Assembly: GCF_016056295.1 (NCBI RefSeq)
Contig: NZ_JAECZB010000002.1
Span: 1 to 64,000, forward strand
From: Atlanticothrix silvestris CENA357
Lineage (GTDB): Bacteria; Cyanobacteriota; Cyanobacteriia; Cyanobacteriales; Nostocaceae
DNA: 64,000 bases
Direction: 5' to 3'
Positions 1 to 8,891 of the stretch are shown in pieces. The notes under the pieces were generated by a model, which was not told where the DNA came from, ran no database searches, and saw only the letters and a program-made list of their open reading frames with translations. How positions within the stretch are numbered: position 1 is the stretch's first letter; each line of letters starts with the position of its first letter. Made by a program: the position numbers and the translations under genes.

Positions 1-1355
1 TGTAATACATAGATTTTAAAAAAATATTAACCATATTTTTCTGAACCAATAAATTAGCAAGCTTTAAATAATATTTTATGACATTCAATATAGAGATATT
101 CTTATTATTTATGTGAAGTGTTTGTTAATTGTATATTTGACTCATAATTTGCCATCTTTGAAAAAGATATTCCGATAAAAATAGCGATGAAGAGTTAAAG
201 ATCGGCAAATTTATTTAAATAAATTAAAAATAAACTGCTACAAAAATAACTAAAAGCAGATTCATTTTAATAGATTATCTTGAATCAGTATACGTGTTGT
301 GCCAAAATGCCAAAAAGCTAGTAATTGTGGTACTTAATCCATTATTATCTTGTCAAATTCGAGTGTTATGTATTGAGCAGGAAAAGACAGTACTATGACA
401 ATCATAATGATTGCTGATTATTCGATCAGGATGATGAAGAAGGGAAAAGGGGAAGGGGGAAAGGGGAAAGGGAACCCCATGTTTAAAAATAGGCGAAGTC
501 TTCCGGACAGAGGATTCTGCCCAAAGAGCTTCGCGCGCTTTATACCATCTGGGGAAAAATTTTAACTTTAATTTCTTTACCCCTTATACCATTTCACTAA
601 AAATCTCATACAGATGTAAACCCTGAAAAATTTGCTGCATCTAAGTTCTTTAATTGCGAATTGCGAATTGCGAATTGCGAATTGGTATTACCCTTTACCC
701 CCTCTTGGTAACTAACTTTCAAAAGTACTTATTAACAGAAATGCTTGGGGTTATTCACTATTGATTATTAATTAGCTAAATATTTATAATTTTGTAGTTT
801 AAATTACTAATTTACATTGTTAAACGTGCTGTTCACTCTACACTATAAATTTATTCAAGAAGATAAATTGGTGGATGCACAAGTTTGGAGCTAATACTAC
901 CTTCTACAGATAATCATAACTAAAAATATCTCTAAATACTAAGTTATAGATCATGGCGATCGCAGTAAATGTTAGTCAAAAATATAACCAGTAATTGTAA
1001 ATGTCTTTGATTACTCAAAAATCAAGTCTCAAAATAATACTCCAAAATTTGTGCAATTAGGTAGTTGAATAAGTATCTTCAGACATAAATAATTAATTAA
1101 TTCCAAAGTTCTCACGATAGGGAATACCTTCTAAGGTACGGTTATCTACTACAGAAATCCCCCCTGCGCTTGCTGTCCAACCAAGATCAGACGCGGTAAA
1201 TTGGATATGTAGCCGTCAAAGATGAATGTTACAAAAAGCTACAACCAATCAAAAACTCGCTGACTTGTTGCGGGCTAGTACAACTCACACCCCGAAACAT
1301 CCTTGCCAGCATGGGAAGCAACCATTAGCAATACCATTTTTCAAGCGACTGTGCT
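1..1355. other. Gene-poor stretch with short repeats
   Basis: I see no intact gene here. The stretch is AT-rich and holds a purine run near 430-475 and a heptamer array near 651-685. On the minus strand at about 1093-1215 roughly 40 codons read in one frame without a start codon, ending in RENFGIN and a stop. This could be the decayed end of a gene that I do not recognise. The promoter of the downstream DUF1517 gene must lie near the right end, but I could not pick a box with confidence. Confidence 0.5.
651..685. repeat. Heptanucleotide tandem repeat (AATTGCG type)
   Basis: About five head-to-tail copies of the 7-mer AATTGCG are visible. Short tandemly repeated repetitive sequences with a 7-base period are a known feature of heterocystous cyanobacterial genomes. 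No gene overlaps it. Confidence 0.8.
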
Positions 1356-2333
1356 ATGCGTAAAAAACTACAACAAACAATCAAACCGCTGTTAAAAACT
1401 TTCTTTGTGCTAAGTCTAATTTTAGGCTTAGCGTTGAGTCATGCCGATGGAGCCTTAGCTGCCCGTGGTAGTGGTGGTAGAATTGGCGGCGGATCATTTA
1501 GAGCGCCTTCTAGCCGTACCTATGCGCCTCCTGGCGGAGGGGGATACTATCCTGGTGGTGGGGGATACTATCCTGGTGGTGGTGGTTTTGGCTTTCCTTT
1601 TTTAATTCCCTTCTGGGGTATTGGAGGAGGCTTTGGTGGTCTATTCAGTATCTTAATTTTCTTAGCGATCGCTAATTTTTTACTGCAAACTTTCCGCCGT
1701 GTCGGTGGTGGTGAAGAAGAAGTAGCTTACAGCAGCAACCCTTCTGTTTCTGTAACTCGTTTGCAAGTTGGTTTGTTAGCTCAAGCTCGTGATCTGCAAA
1801 CTGAACTCAATCAAATTGCCGAAGTTGCCGATACCAATTCTCCCCAAGGCAGAGCAGAAGTTTTGCAAGAAGTTAGCCTAGCTTTGCTGCGCCATCCAGA
1901 ATACTGGGTATATGCAGGTGGTGGTACACAACAAGCAAAGTTAAATTCAGCTGAATCTCAGTTTAACCGTCTGTCACTAGCAGAACGCAGCAAATTTAGC
2001 GAAGAAACTCTTTCTAACGTCAACAACCAGCTGAAAGAAGCTCAGAGAAAAGATGCTTTACCCGCTGCTGGTGAACTCGACAATCCAACTCGTTTAATTG
2101 CTGAAGGCCCTGGAGAGTACATTATTGTCACCCTCTTAGCAGCAACCCTAGGCAAGTTTGAAATACCAACAATCAATAGTGCTGATGACTTACGTCAAGC
2201 CTTGCGGCAAATTGGTGGTATGCCCAGCGAGCAACTTCTAGCAATAGAAGTTCTTTGGACTCCTCAAGCTGAAGGCGATACCCTGACATCTGATGATGTC
2301 TTGGCGGAGTATCCTGATTTGAATTTGGTTTAA
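1356..2333 (+). CDS. DUF1517 domain membrane protein
   Basis: A 325-residue protein of the DUF1517 family, common in cyanobacteria and plastids; its function is not established. The first ~35 residues form a basic start plus hydrophobic segment ending in ALAA, a likely signal peptide. Residues 36-80 are Gly/Pro/Tyr-rich with repeated PGGGGYY units. A hydrophobic segment around 85-112 should cross the membrane. The remaining ~210 residues are the soluble conserved domain. The stop codon TAA lies inside a 10-bp direct repeat that flanks a small mobile element, so the element landed exactly at the gene end without destroying the stop. Confidence 0.85.
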   Translation: MRKKLQQTIKPLLKTFFVLSLILGLALSHADGALAARGSGGRIGGGSFRAPSSRTYAPPGGGGYYPGGGGYYPGGGGFGFPFLIPFWGIGGGFGGLFSILIFLAIANFLLQTFRRVGGGEEEVAYSSNPSVSVTRLQVGLLAQARDLQTELNQIAEVADTNSPQGRAEVLQEVSLALLRHPEYWVYAGGGTQQAKLNSAESQFNRLSLAERSKFSEETLSNVNNQLKEAQRKDALPAAGELDNPTRLIAEGPGEYIIVTLLAATLGKFEIPTINSADDLRQALRQIGGMPSEQLLAIEVLWTPQAEGDTLTSDDVLAEYPDLNLV

Positions 2334-2334
2334 C

Positions 2335-2476
2335 GTGAGTTCGACAAGTCTTATTTGACCTCTCCCCCAACCCCTCTCCGACAAGGAGAAGGGAGCAAAA
2401 AGCTGAATTTTTCGTTGGCTCCTCCCTCTCCGAAACGGAAAGGGAGGGAGTGAGTGAGAGGTTCATCGAACTCACG
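2335..2476. mobile_element. MITE-like element, copy 1
   Basis: A 142-bp non-coding element whose ends are inverted repeats (GTGAGTTCGA at the left, TCGAACTCAC at the right). It is flanked by the direct repeat TTGGTTTAAC at 2325-2334 and 2477-2486, which looks like a target-site duplication. Its interior is rich in CCTCTCCC-type tracts and their complements and can fold on itself. A second copy lies at 15261-15390. No transposase is present, so it would be moved in trans. Confidence 0.75.
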
Positions 2477-2560
2477 TTGGTTTAACCGCGAGTTGTCTAA
2501 GCAACACAAAGCACGGTAGCACAGCTACCCTGCTATATTTATATTCACTATTCTTAAATC

Positions 2561-2992
2561 TCAGTTGTTTGTAGGTGATTGGGCATTCGCAAGGCGATCG
2601 CGAATTGCTGATAGTTGTTCTTTGGTACTAACTGGATTTCTGGGTGCTGGCAGTTCGGTATTAGGCCAATTGGGTAAATCATTGCAAGGACACAATAAAG
2701 CCGGCATACCCACGTTTCGCATAGCTACTGGCATACTGCAACGACTGCAAGGCGCTAGTTCCCATGTCGGCATTAATAACTCAGCAATGGTTTCATGAGT
2801 ACCTTCTAGGTAACAGTCACCAGATTCAGGCAAAAGAATTTTCTGCCAGCAGGTTTCAAATTCATCGCTATAACGATCACCTTGGAATACTGGTTGGGGC
2901 AAAAAGCTTGCCTTACCATTATTTGTTACTACCTTCTTCCCTAGCTGAAACCAGTAGGCAAGATATTTTTTTACTTCTTGTTTAGTTGCCAT
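2561..2992 (-). CDS. Conserved hypothetical protein with Cys motifs
   Basis: A 143-residue soluble protein. I do not recognise a named family. It has no signal peptide or membrane segment. Around residues 82-105 there is CSRCSMPV followed about 20 residues later by CPC, which could bind a metal. The C-terminus has a short motif ending in RLANAQSP. It is read on the same strand as cobU, about 56 bases downstream of the cobU stop, so the two may share a transcript. The intact frame and ATG favour a real gene, but its role is unknown. Confidence 0.65.
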   Translation of the reverse strand: MATKQEVKKYLAYWFQLGKKVVTNNGKASFLPQPVFQGDRYSDEFETCWQKILLPESGDCYLEGTHETIAELLMPTWELAPCSRCSMPVAMRNVGMPALLCPCNDLPNWPNTELPAPRNPVSTKEQLSAIRDRLANAQSPTNN

Positions 2993-3048
2993 ACCATAAT
3001 TTTAAATTTTAGATGGGCATTTTTGGGTTTTGAATGCTTAATTTTGAA

Positions 3049-3597
3049 TTAAGACTTTGGTGCTGGCAAAGGTGAACCAATAACGCTGAGATTGAGAACA
3101 TGTCCACCTGTAACTAAATAGACAACCTCGCAAATTGTGCCTAACTGACGTACCAAAGAACCCAAGCGATCGCGGAATCTCCTACCTAGAGGATAAGCTG
3201 GTACTACGCCCCAGCCTGTTTCCTCCGCTACAAATAGCATATCAGCAGCAACTAATTGTACTGTTTCTAAAAATTCTGACAGCGTATTTTCCCAGTCCAC
3301 CTCATCTTGTTCCAAAAGATTAGCGACCCAAGTTCCCAAAGAATCAACTAAAAGACAGGTATTTGGCTTGGCATCAGCAAGAGTAGCAGAAAGTTCCATT
3401 GGCACAGAAAGTGTTACCCAATCTTGGGGACGGCGTTGTTGATGTTTATGAATACGTTGATGCCACTCTTCATCCGCTGGGTTTTCAGTAGCTGTTGCTA
3501 CGTAAACAACAGTTTTTCCTGATTGCATTGCCAAGATTTCTGCCCATTCACTTTTACCTGATCTCGCTGGACCTGTGACTAAGATAACTTTACCCAC
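3049..3597 (-). CDS. cobU: Adenosylcobinamide kinase / guanylyltransferase CobU
   Basis: The bifunctional enzyme phosphorylates adenosylcobinamide and then transfers GMP to it, in the late steps of cobalamin assembly in the cytoplasm. The P-loop GPARSGKS is at residues 9-16. The segment with HQRIHKHQQRRPQDW contains the His region used for guanylylation in this family. VDSLGTWV and the segment EETGWGVVP followed by RRFRDRLG are the usual later motifs. At 182 residues the length is normal. No other cobalamin gene is visible in the window, which is common in cyanobacteria, where these genes are scattered. Confidence 0.93.
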   Translation of the reverse strand: MGKVILVTGPARSGKSEWAEILAMQSGKTVVYVATATENPADEEWHQRIHKHQQRRPQDWVTLSVPMELSATLADAKPNTCLLVDSLGTWVANLLEQDEVDWENTLSEFLETVQLVAADMLFVAEETGWGVVPAYPLGRRFRDRLGSLVRQLGTICEVVYLVTGGHVLNLSVIGSPLPAPKS

Positions 3598-3849
3598 AGT
3601 TGTTTTCTGTCTCCTGATTACTTTCTACTACAACCGAATGCAACTTCAAGTATTAGTATCTTGAAATTGAAGTTGTAAAACTAGACATAATTTTTTATTT
3701 CAGTCATGAGATAGTTGGGCGTAAATAACTTTTAAGAGATAAAATTAGCACCAGCATTGTTTATGCCAAAATTGGCAAAAGCTAAAATCCCAACAACCCC
3801 ATAAGGAATTATTCCACACTATTGGGGACAGCAAATTCAGGTTATTTTT

Positions 3850-4653
3850 ATGAAATCAGGTATAAAACGCATTGAAGCAACTCTACACGATTTAGGGAAT
3901 CGCAGTACAGAAACCACCGAAACTGGCGATACCACTAAGCGGCCTTTCTCTTTTAGAATTAGTGTGGCAACTAGTGAAAGTGCAACAGATATAGATAATT
4001 CAGCTGACAAGGAAATCAAGACATTAGATCTAGAGACAAATTCCCCAAGTGAATATGCTCCTGAGCAAAATTTATTTCCCCAGCATAGCTCCGTACAAAC
4101 ATTTCCTGCACAAGATAGCGGTAACAAAACACCCAGCCTACCAAAGTTCAAAAATCCTACCTTTAGTAGCCATCGCCACGGAGCTAATCCAGCGTTAGCA
4201 ATGAATATCTTGCAAGAAATTCAAGAACATGTGGCTGGGTGGCAAACAGAATTACAAACAATCTTGCAGCAAATACAAGATATTTATTTAGAAGGCCCAA
4301 TTGTCAATGGTTGGTTAGAGTCCAATCCCCAAGAACCAGAACAGGGAGGAACAGCAACACTGCGCCATGCAGAAGTTGACCGCCTCATGGACTATGTAGA
4401 AGAAATTTGCACTACTAGCGGTAAGGTATCTTATCAATCTTCTCGGACTGGTTATCGCCTCTGCGGTTTGGATACTTCTGGTAAAGTCTGGTCGCGTCCC
4501 TGTCCACCAGAGCAATTACCTACTGTGAGTATGGCAATTGCCCGTCACCAAAAATTACGTCAACTTTTGGGTCGCAAACAACACTTAGAAGCTCACCTAG
4601 GTCAACTGGCTGAAACTTTAGTGGTTTTACACAGTCATATCCAACAAATTTGA
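3850..4653 (+). CDS. Hypothetical cyanobacterial protein
   Basis: A 267-residue protein that I cannot assign. The first ~110 residues are polar and low in hydrophobics, probably disordered (Ser/Thr/Glu-rich). Residues ~115-267 look folded and helical, with a region around CTTSGKVSYQSSRTGYRL and a helical C-terminus (LLGRKQHLEAHLGQLAETL) that may form a coiled coil. No signal peptide or membrane segment is seen. It stands alone: cobU diverges from it and the next gene is 344 bases downstream. Confidence 0.65.
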   Translation: MKSGIKRIEATLHDLGNRSTETTETGDTTKRPFSFRISVATSESATDIDNSADKEIKTLDLETNSPSEYAPEQNLFPQHSSVQTFPAQDSGNKTPSLPKFKNPTFSSHRHGANPALAMNILQEIQEHVAGWQTELQTILQQIQDIYLEGPIVNGWLESNPQEPEQGGTATLRHAEVDRLMDYVEEICTTSGKVSYQSSRTGYRLCGLDTSGKVWSRPCPPEQLPTVSMAIARHQKLRQLLGRKQHLEAHLGQLAETLVVLHSHIQQI

Positions 4654-4997
4654 AGTTTTCATGGGTATTTCCGAAAAAACGCGGTTGGTGGGTTGCAAAA
4701 TTTTGGTATAGATTAGCAGGCAGTAGGCGATTATTGGATGTTGCCATTAATAAATAGTCAGTTGTCAGTGGTTAGTAGTCAGTAGTAAAGCGAAAAATCT
4801 GTTGGGGGATAGTCCCCCAGAGAACTTTTCAACAAGATGTTTTAAGACCACGCACAAGGGGAAAGGGAACATGAGGAGTGTGGGAAGCACGGGAAGATGG
4901 GAAAGAGATGGCGATAACTGACCACTGACCACTGACAACTGACAACTGACCACTGACAACTGACTCGTGTAGCGTAATCAAATTTACAACCCATCCT
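4654..4997. repeat. Intergenic gap with heptamer array
   Basis: The gap holds seven tandem copies of ACTGACC/ACTGACA/ACTGACT at 4917-4965 and a looser related run at 4755-4790. The minus-strand ORFs here are only translations of the repeat. I see no gene. The following glycosyltransferase must be expressed from within or across this repeat. Confidence 0.8.
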
Positions 4998-5930
4998 ATG
5001 CCAGACACCCAAATCTCTGCCATTATCTGTACTCACAATCGAGATACCTATTTAGGCGCTGCAATTGATAGCCTTTTGGCGCAAGATTTTGCAGCTAGCT
5101 TTGAAATTGTGGTAGTGGATAATGGATCTAGCGATCGCACCCGCGAAGTTGTAGAACAAAGGGCGGGCAATTCTCGGCTAAAGTATGTCTATGAACCTAC
5201 TATCGGCTTATCTGTAGCTCGTAACACTGGCGCTAAAGTTGCTAAGGCTGAAATTCTCGCTTATTTAGATGATGATGCAGTAGCTAGTACTCACTGGTTG
5301 CAAGTTTTGGATTCTGCTTATCAAAATAACTCTAAACTAGCGATCGCAGGTGGCAAAGTCACCCTTTTGTGGCCCCAAGGTATTCAACAACCGCGATGGT
5401 TATCTCCTGGACTAGCTGCCAATTTGGGTGCATACGACTTGGGAGACAGCATGACATATATCGAACAACCAGGTTTAACTCCCAGAGGTTTAAATTATTC
5501 TATACGCCGCAGTTTTCTAGAAGAAATTGGTGGTTTTGATCCTCATTTGGGGCGGGTGGGAAAAAACTTGTTATCCAATGAAGAACTGCAAATGACCGAG
5601 TTTGCCCTCCAGCGGGGTTGGCAAGTTGCTTATCTACCTGAAGCTTTAGTCGCTCACAATGTAGCTCCAGAGCGTCTCAAACGCTCTTGGTTTTTAAATC
5701 GAGGCTGGTGGCAAGGAATTAGTGAGTGCTATCGAGAACAACTTGCCGGTAAAGCTGGTATGGGTCAATTGCAGCGGGGTGGCGAACGATTTTTACGAGG
5801 CTTATATAAGGCATTACAATATTTTTCTGACCCAGCGGAACGCTTTGACAAACTTGTGTATGCTTATGGTCAAGTGGGTTATTTAAATGCTGCTATTCAA
5901 GGTTTGTTGTTTACATCAAATAAGAAATAA
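4998..5930 (+). CDS. GT2-family glycosyltransferase
   Basis: A 310-residue family 2 glycosyltransferase, predicted to move a sugar from a nucleotide donor onto a growing surface polysaccharide at the cytoplasmic face. The GT-A fold shows as AIICTHNRDTYL near the N-terminus, VVVDNGSSD around 38-46, GLSVARNTG and the metal-binding LDDDA around 90. A conserved C-terminal half has GGFDPHLGRVG and a Trp-rich HNVAPERLKRSWFLNRGWW stretch. No membrane segment is seen. Only 11 bases separate it from the next glycosyltransferase, so they form an operon. Donor and acceptor are unknown. Confidence 0.88.
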   Translation: MPDTQISAIICTHNRDTYLGAAIDSLLAQDFAASFEIVVVDNGSSDRTREVVEQRAGNSRLKYVYEPTIGLSVARNTGAKVAKAEILAYLDDDAVASTHWLQVLDSAYQNNSKLAIAGGKVTLLWPQGIQQPRWLSPGLAANLGAYDLGDSMTYIEQPGLTPRGLNYSIRRSFLEEIGGFDPHLGRVGKNLLSNEELQMTEFALQRGWQVAYLPEALVAHNVAPERLKRSWFLNRGWWQGISECYREQLAGKAGMGQLQRGGERFLRGLYKALQYFSDPAERFDKLVYAYGQVGYLNAAIQGLLFTSNKK

Positions 5931-5941
5931 TCAATAATAAT

Positions 5942-6880
5942 ATGTTATCTAAAATCCCAGTTTCTGTACTTATTCCTGCAAAAAACGAAGAAGCAAATTT
6001 ACCCGCTTGTCTCACTAGTGTGCAGAGAGCAGATGAAGTATTTATTGTAGATTCTCAAAGTACTGATAAAAGCGCCGAAATTGCTCAAAAATACGGTGCA
6101 AATATCGTGCAATTCAACTTCAATGGGCGTTGGCCGAAAAAGAAAAATTGGTCTTTAGATAATCTGCCTTTTCGCAATGAATGGGTGCTGATTGTAGATT
6201 GTGATGAGCGCATTACTCCCGAATTGTGGGAAGAAATTGCCCAAGCAATTCAAAATGAGCAATACACAGGCTATTACCTCAATCGCCGGGTATTTTTCTT
6301 AGGAAAATGGATTCGCCACGGTGGTAAATATCCAGATTGGAATCTACGCTTGTTTAAGCATAAACTAGGGCGCTACGAAAACCTGAATACTGAAGATATT
6401 CCCAACACTGGGGATAATGAAGTTCATGAACACGTTATTTTATCTGGACAAGTCGGGTATCTCAAAAACGATATGCTCCATGAAGATTTTCGTGACCTTT
6501 TCCATTGGTTAGAACGGCATAATCGTTATTCCAACTGGGAAGCTCGTGTGTATTTCAATTTACTAACAGGTAAAGACGACAGCGGAACCATTGGTGCAAA
6601 TTTGTTTGGTGATGCAGTGCAACGCAAGCGCTTTTTGAAAAAAGTATGGGTGCGTTTGCCCTTTAAACCACTTTTGCGATTTGTTTTGTTTTACGTTATT
6701 CAACGTGGTTTTTTAGATGGCAAAGCTGGATATATTTATGCACGCCTGCTGAGTCAATATGAATACCAAATTGGAGTCAAATTATATGAATTACGCAGTT
6801 GTGGCGGTCAACTTAATACAACTACATCTAAGTCTGTAACCTCATCTCTAACTCAGGAAATTGGGCAAACAGTAAGTTAG
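5942..6880 (+). CDS. GT2-family glycosyltransferase (WaaE/KdtX-like)
   Basis: A 312-residue family 2 glycosyltransferase of the type related to LPS-core enzymes of the WaaE/KdtX group. It shows SVLIPAKNEEANLPACL at the N-terminus, IVDSQSTDKS, a catalytic-site DCDERI around residue 82, and RHGGKYPDWNLRLF, which is typical of this subgroup. The C-terminal region has hydrophobic and basic helices (PFKPLLRFVLFYVI) that may attach it to the membrane. It is the second gene of a three-gene operon with a GT2 before it and an acetyltransferase 54 bases after it. Confidence 0.88.
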   Translation: MLSKIPVSVLIPAKNEEANLPACLTSVQRADEVFIVDSQSTDKSAEIAQKYGANIVQFNFNGRWPKKKNWSLDNLPFRNEWVLIVDCDERITPELWEEIAQAIQNEQYTGYYLNRRVFFLGKWIRHGGKYPDWNLRLFKHKLGRYENLNTEDIPNTGDNEVHEHVILSGQVGYLKNDMLHEDFRDLFHWLERHNRYSNWEARVYFNLLTGKDDSGTIGANLFGDAVQRKRFLKKVWVRLPFKPLLRFVLFYVIQRGFLDGKAGYIYARLLSQYEYQIGVKLYELRSCGGQLNTTTSKSVTSSLTQEIGQTVS

Positions 6881-6934
6881 AGCAGGGGAGCAGGGAAAGT
6901 AGAAGAATAACAACTAACCACTGACTAATAACTA

Positions 6935-7498
6935 ATGACAACAGACAAACCTTTTGTAGACTTACGCAAGTATGACCAATCTTGGTTTGATCGAGGGCGT
7001 TCTGGTTGGTATATTTTGTTATGGTGGTTGGTGCAGGCGATCGCTTTTCCCTTGACTCCTCAGCCTTTAAGTATATTGCGTTGCTCTCTACTACAGTTAT
7101 TTGGCGCTCGTATTGGCAAAGGTGTATTAATTCGACCTACCGCCCGCTTCACTTACCCTTGGAAAATCACCATTGGCGACTACAGTTGGATTGGAGATGA
7201 TGTAGTTTTATATAGCCTAGATGAGATTAACATCGGTGAACATTGTGTAATCTCCCAAAAAAGTTACTTATGTACTGGTAGCCATGATGTCCAAGACCCT
7301 GCTTTTGGGTTAAAAACAGCAAGTATTACTATTGGTAATGGGGCGTGGGTAGCAGCAGATTGTTTCGTGGGGCCAGGAGTGGAAATTGGAGCTAATGCTG
7401 TGATTGGCGCTCGTAGTAGTGTTTTTACTTCCATGCCTCCTGGACAAGTTTGCTTAGGAAGCCCCTGTCGCCCACGGTATTCAAGGCTAAGAACATAG
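6935..7498 (+). CDS. WcaF-like sugar O-acetyltransferase
   Basis: A 187-residue left-handed beta-helix acetyltransferase of the WcaF/colanic-acid group, which moves acetyl from acetyl-CoA to a sugar hydroxyl. Hexapeptide repeats run from about residue 58 to the end (IGKGVLIRPTARF, ITIGDYSWIGDDV, IGNGAWVAADCFVGPGVEIGANAVIGA). The conserved CTGSHDVQDPAF contains the likely catalytic His. The N-terminus has a Trp-rich hydrophobic stretch (WYILLWWLVQAIAF). Its context with two GT2 genes suggests modification of a surface polysaccharide. It resembles the acetyltransferase of the Nostoc hormogonium polysaccharide set (HpsU), but I cannot confirm that identity. Confidence 0.87.
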   Translation: MTTDKPFVDLRKYDQSWFDRGRSGWYILLWWLVQAIAFPLTPQPLSILRCSLLQLFGARIGKGVLIRPTARFTYPWKITIGDYSWIGDDVVLYSLDEINIGEHCVISQKSYLCTGSHDVQDPAFGLKTASITIGNGAWVAADCFVGPGVEIGANAVIGARSSVFTSMPPGQVCLGSPCRPRYSRLRT

Positions 7499-7710
7499 TC
7501 AAGTTCTTCTCAAAGCGCAGTTTTGTAGTAAACGCCTAGGAACAGGCTTTTAATTACCTTTAATCAAGGTTTTTGATGTTTTATAGTGACAAGCATCACT
7601 AAAGTGTTGGATCTAAATCACTGACGCTAGTCTCTGCGATCACTTAGATTCTCTGGAAAATAAATTATACCTTTAAGGTAACAGAACTGGGTGGTTGTGA
7701 GGAGGTGATT

Positions 7711-7860
7711 ATGATGTGGGAAAAACTTTCGCTGGCGGCTATTTTGACATTGAGCCTGAGCTTGTTTACACAGATGAGTTGGCCATCTTCAAGTCAGAGA
7801 ACGAAAAATATCAACTTGCCTGACCAAGGAATTTTTGCCCTAACTCAACTTTATAAGTAA
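7711..7860 (+). CDS. Small predicted exported peptide (49 aa)
   Basis: A short ORF with a strong ribosome binding site (GGAGGTGATT directly before ATG). It encodes 49 residues: a basic start, a hydrophobic stretch (LAAILTLSLSLF) and a polar tail ending in FALTQLYK. This is the pattern of a signal peptide or single-pass membrane peptide. I know no family. It sits alone between the acetyltransferase and the pentapeptide gene. The near-perfect Shine-Dalgarno, rare in this window, is the main reason to call it. Confidence 0.5.
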   Translation: MMWEKLSLAAILTLSLSLFTQMSWPSSSQRTKNINLPDQGIFALTQLYK

Positions 7861-8077
7861 TATGTAGCGCTTGTGAGTTGTATGCAGTACATTCCTCTCG
7901 TAGCGAAAAGGAACTAAGAGCTAGGGGTTAGGGGTTTAGAGTAGTGTATTCCATCCATATAAAACTGCTATAGGTAACTACAGAGGGCAAATTACTCAAA
8001 TTACTCATATCATAGGCTGAAGTATAAATCTGTTAGTCCAGTTTGAGTATTGAGTAAGAAATATTGCGACAGCGAAT

Positions 8078-8848
8078 ATGAAAAGGCAAATTTTAGCAAT
8101 AGCCGCATTTTTAACCACAATCAGCGTTACAACATCCGTCCAAGCAGCGAATTCTGAACAACTTAGACAGTTATTAGCAACGAAAGAATGTCAAAACTGT
8201 GACCTCAGTGGTGCAGGTTTAGTCATGGCTGACTTATCTGGAGCTAATTTAAGTGGTGCTAATCTTACAGGTGCTAACCTCAGCCGTGCCAATTTAAGCA
8301 GTGCTGATTTGCGGGGCGCTAATTTGAGTGGTGCTGGTTTATTTGGCGTTAACCTGAGCGAAGCTAAACTCAGTGGAGCAAATCTAGCAGGTGCTGATTT
8401 AAGAAATACTTATCTCACAAATGCAGAATTTACTAGTGCTTATCTAAGTGGTGCTAACTTTCAAGGTGCAGTGGGTATACCATTGCAAATTGCTACACCA
8501 GATGAGTTTTATGCTTGGGGCGTAGCAGAGGCGCAAAAAGGCAACCAACAACAGGCGATTAATTATTTTAATCAAGCGATCACAGCTAAACCCGAATATG
8601 CTGGTGCTTATTTAGCTCGTGGTGTAGCTAGGTATCAGATATTTGATCGCCAAGGTGCATTTCAAGATGCTCAAATTGCTGAAAAACTGTTCACATCCCA
8701 AAGCAACGACCCTGGCATTCAAACAGCACAGGCTTTTATGAAAGAATTGCAAACACCTTATAGCGATAAAGTGAGTACTGGTAAACCTAGTTTCTTCGAC
8801 TTTGTAGGCAGTCTTGGCTCAGTGTTGCTACAATTTATGCCTTTTTAA
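8078..8848 (+). CDS. Secreted pentapeptide-repeat protein with TPR-like tail
   Basis: A 256-residue protein. Residues 1-23 form a signal peptide ending at VQA-A. Residues ~30-135 are A(D/N)LSG-type pentapeptide repeats (ANLSGANLTGANLSRANLS and so on), which fold as a right-handed quadrilateral beta helix. Residues ~145-205 resemble TPR helices (YFNQAITAKPEYAGAYLARG). Two Cys in ECQNC precede the repeats. Such proteins are abundant in cyanobacteria; most have no known function. It is probably periplasmic or in another extracytoplasmic space. A heptamer repeat array follows the stop. Confidence 0.85.
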   Translation: MKRQILAIAAFLTTISVTTSVQAANSEQLRQLLATKECQNCDLSGAGLVMADLSGANLSGANLTGANLSRANLSSADLRGANLSGAGLFGVNLSEAKLSGANLAGADLRNTYLTNAEFTSAYLSGANFQGAVGIPLQIATPDEFYAWGVAEAQKGNQQQAINYFNQAITAKPEYAGAYLARGVARYQIFDRQGAFQDAQIAEKLFTSQSNDPGIQTAQAFMKELQTPYSDKVSTGKPSFFDFVGSLGSVLLQFMPF

Positions 8849-8856
8849 AAGCTGAA

Positions 8857-8889
8857 TGACAACTGACAACTGACAACTGACAACTAACT
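8857..8889. repeat. Heptanucleotide repeat (ACTGACA type)
   Basis: Three full ACTGACA units plus a partial unit and a variant (ACTAACT) fill the gap between the pentapeptide gene and tenA and touch the tenA start region. It belongs to the same repeat family as the array at 4917-4965. Confidence 0.75.
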
Positions 8890-8891
8890 TA

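Noticed and set aside
2173-2475. 100-residue ORF on the minus strand
   Set aside because: It covers the end of the DUF1517 gene and the MITE; the translation is only their complement.
4765-5036. Three overlapping minus-strand ORFs with VVSGQLSVVSGQ-like sequence
   Set aside because: They are translations of the heptamer repeat array, in three frames.
4998-7498. Naming the three genes hpsE/hpsF/hpsU
   Set aside because: The acetyltransferase fits the HpsU type, but the two GT2 genes cannot be assigned to hps genes from motifs alone.
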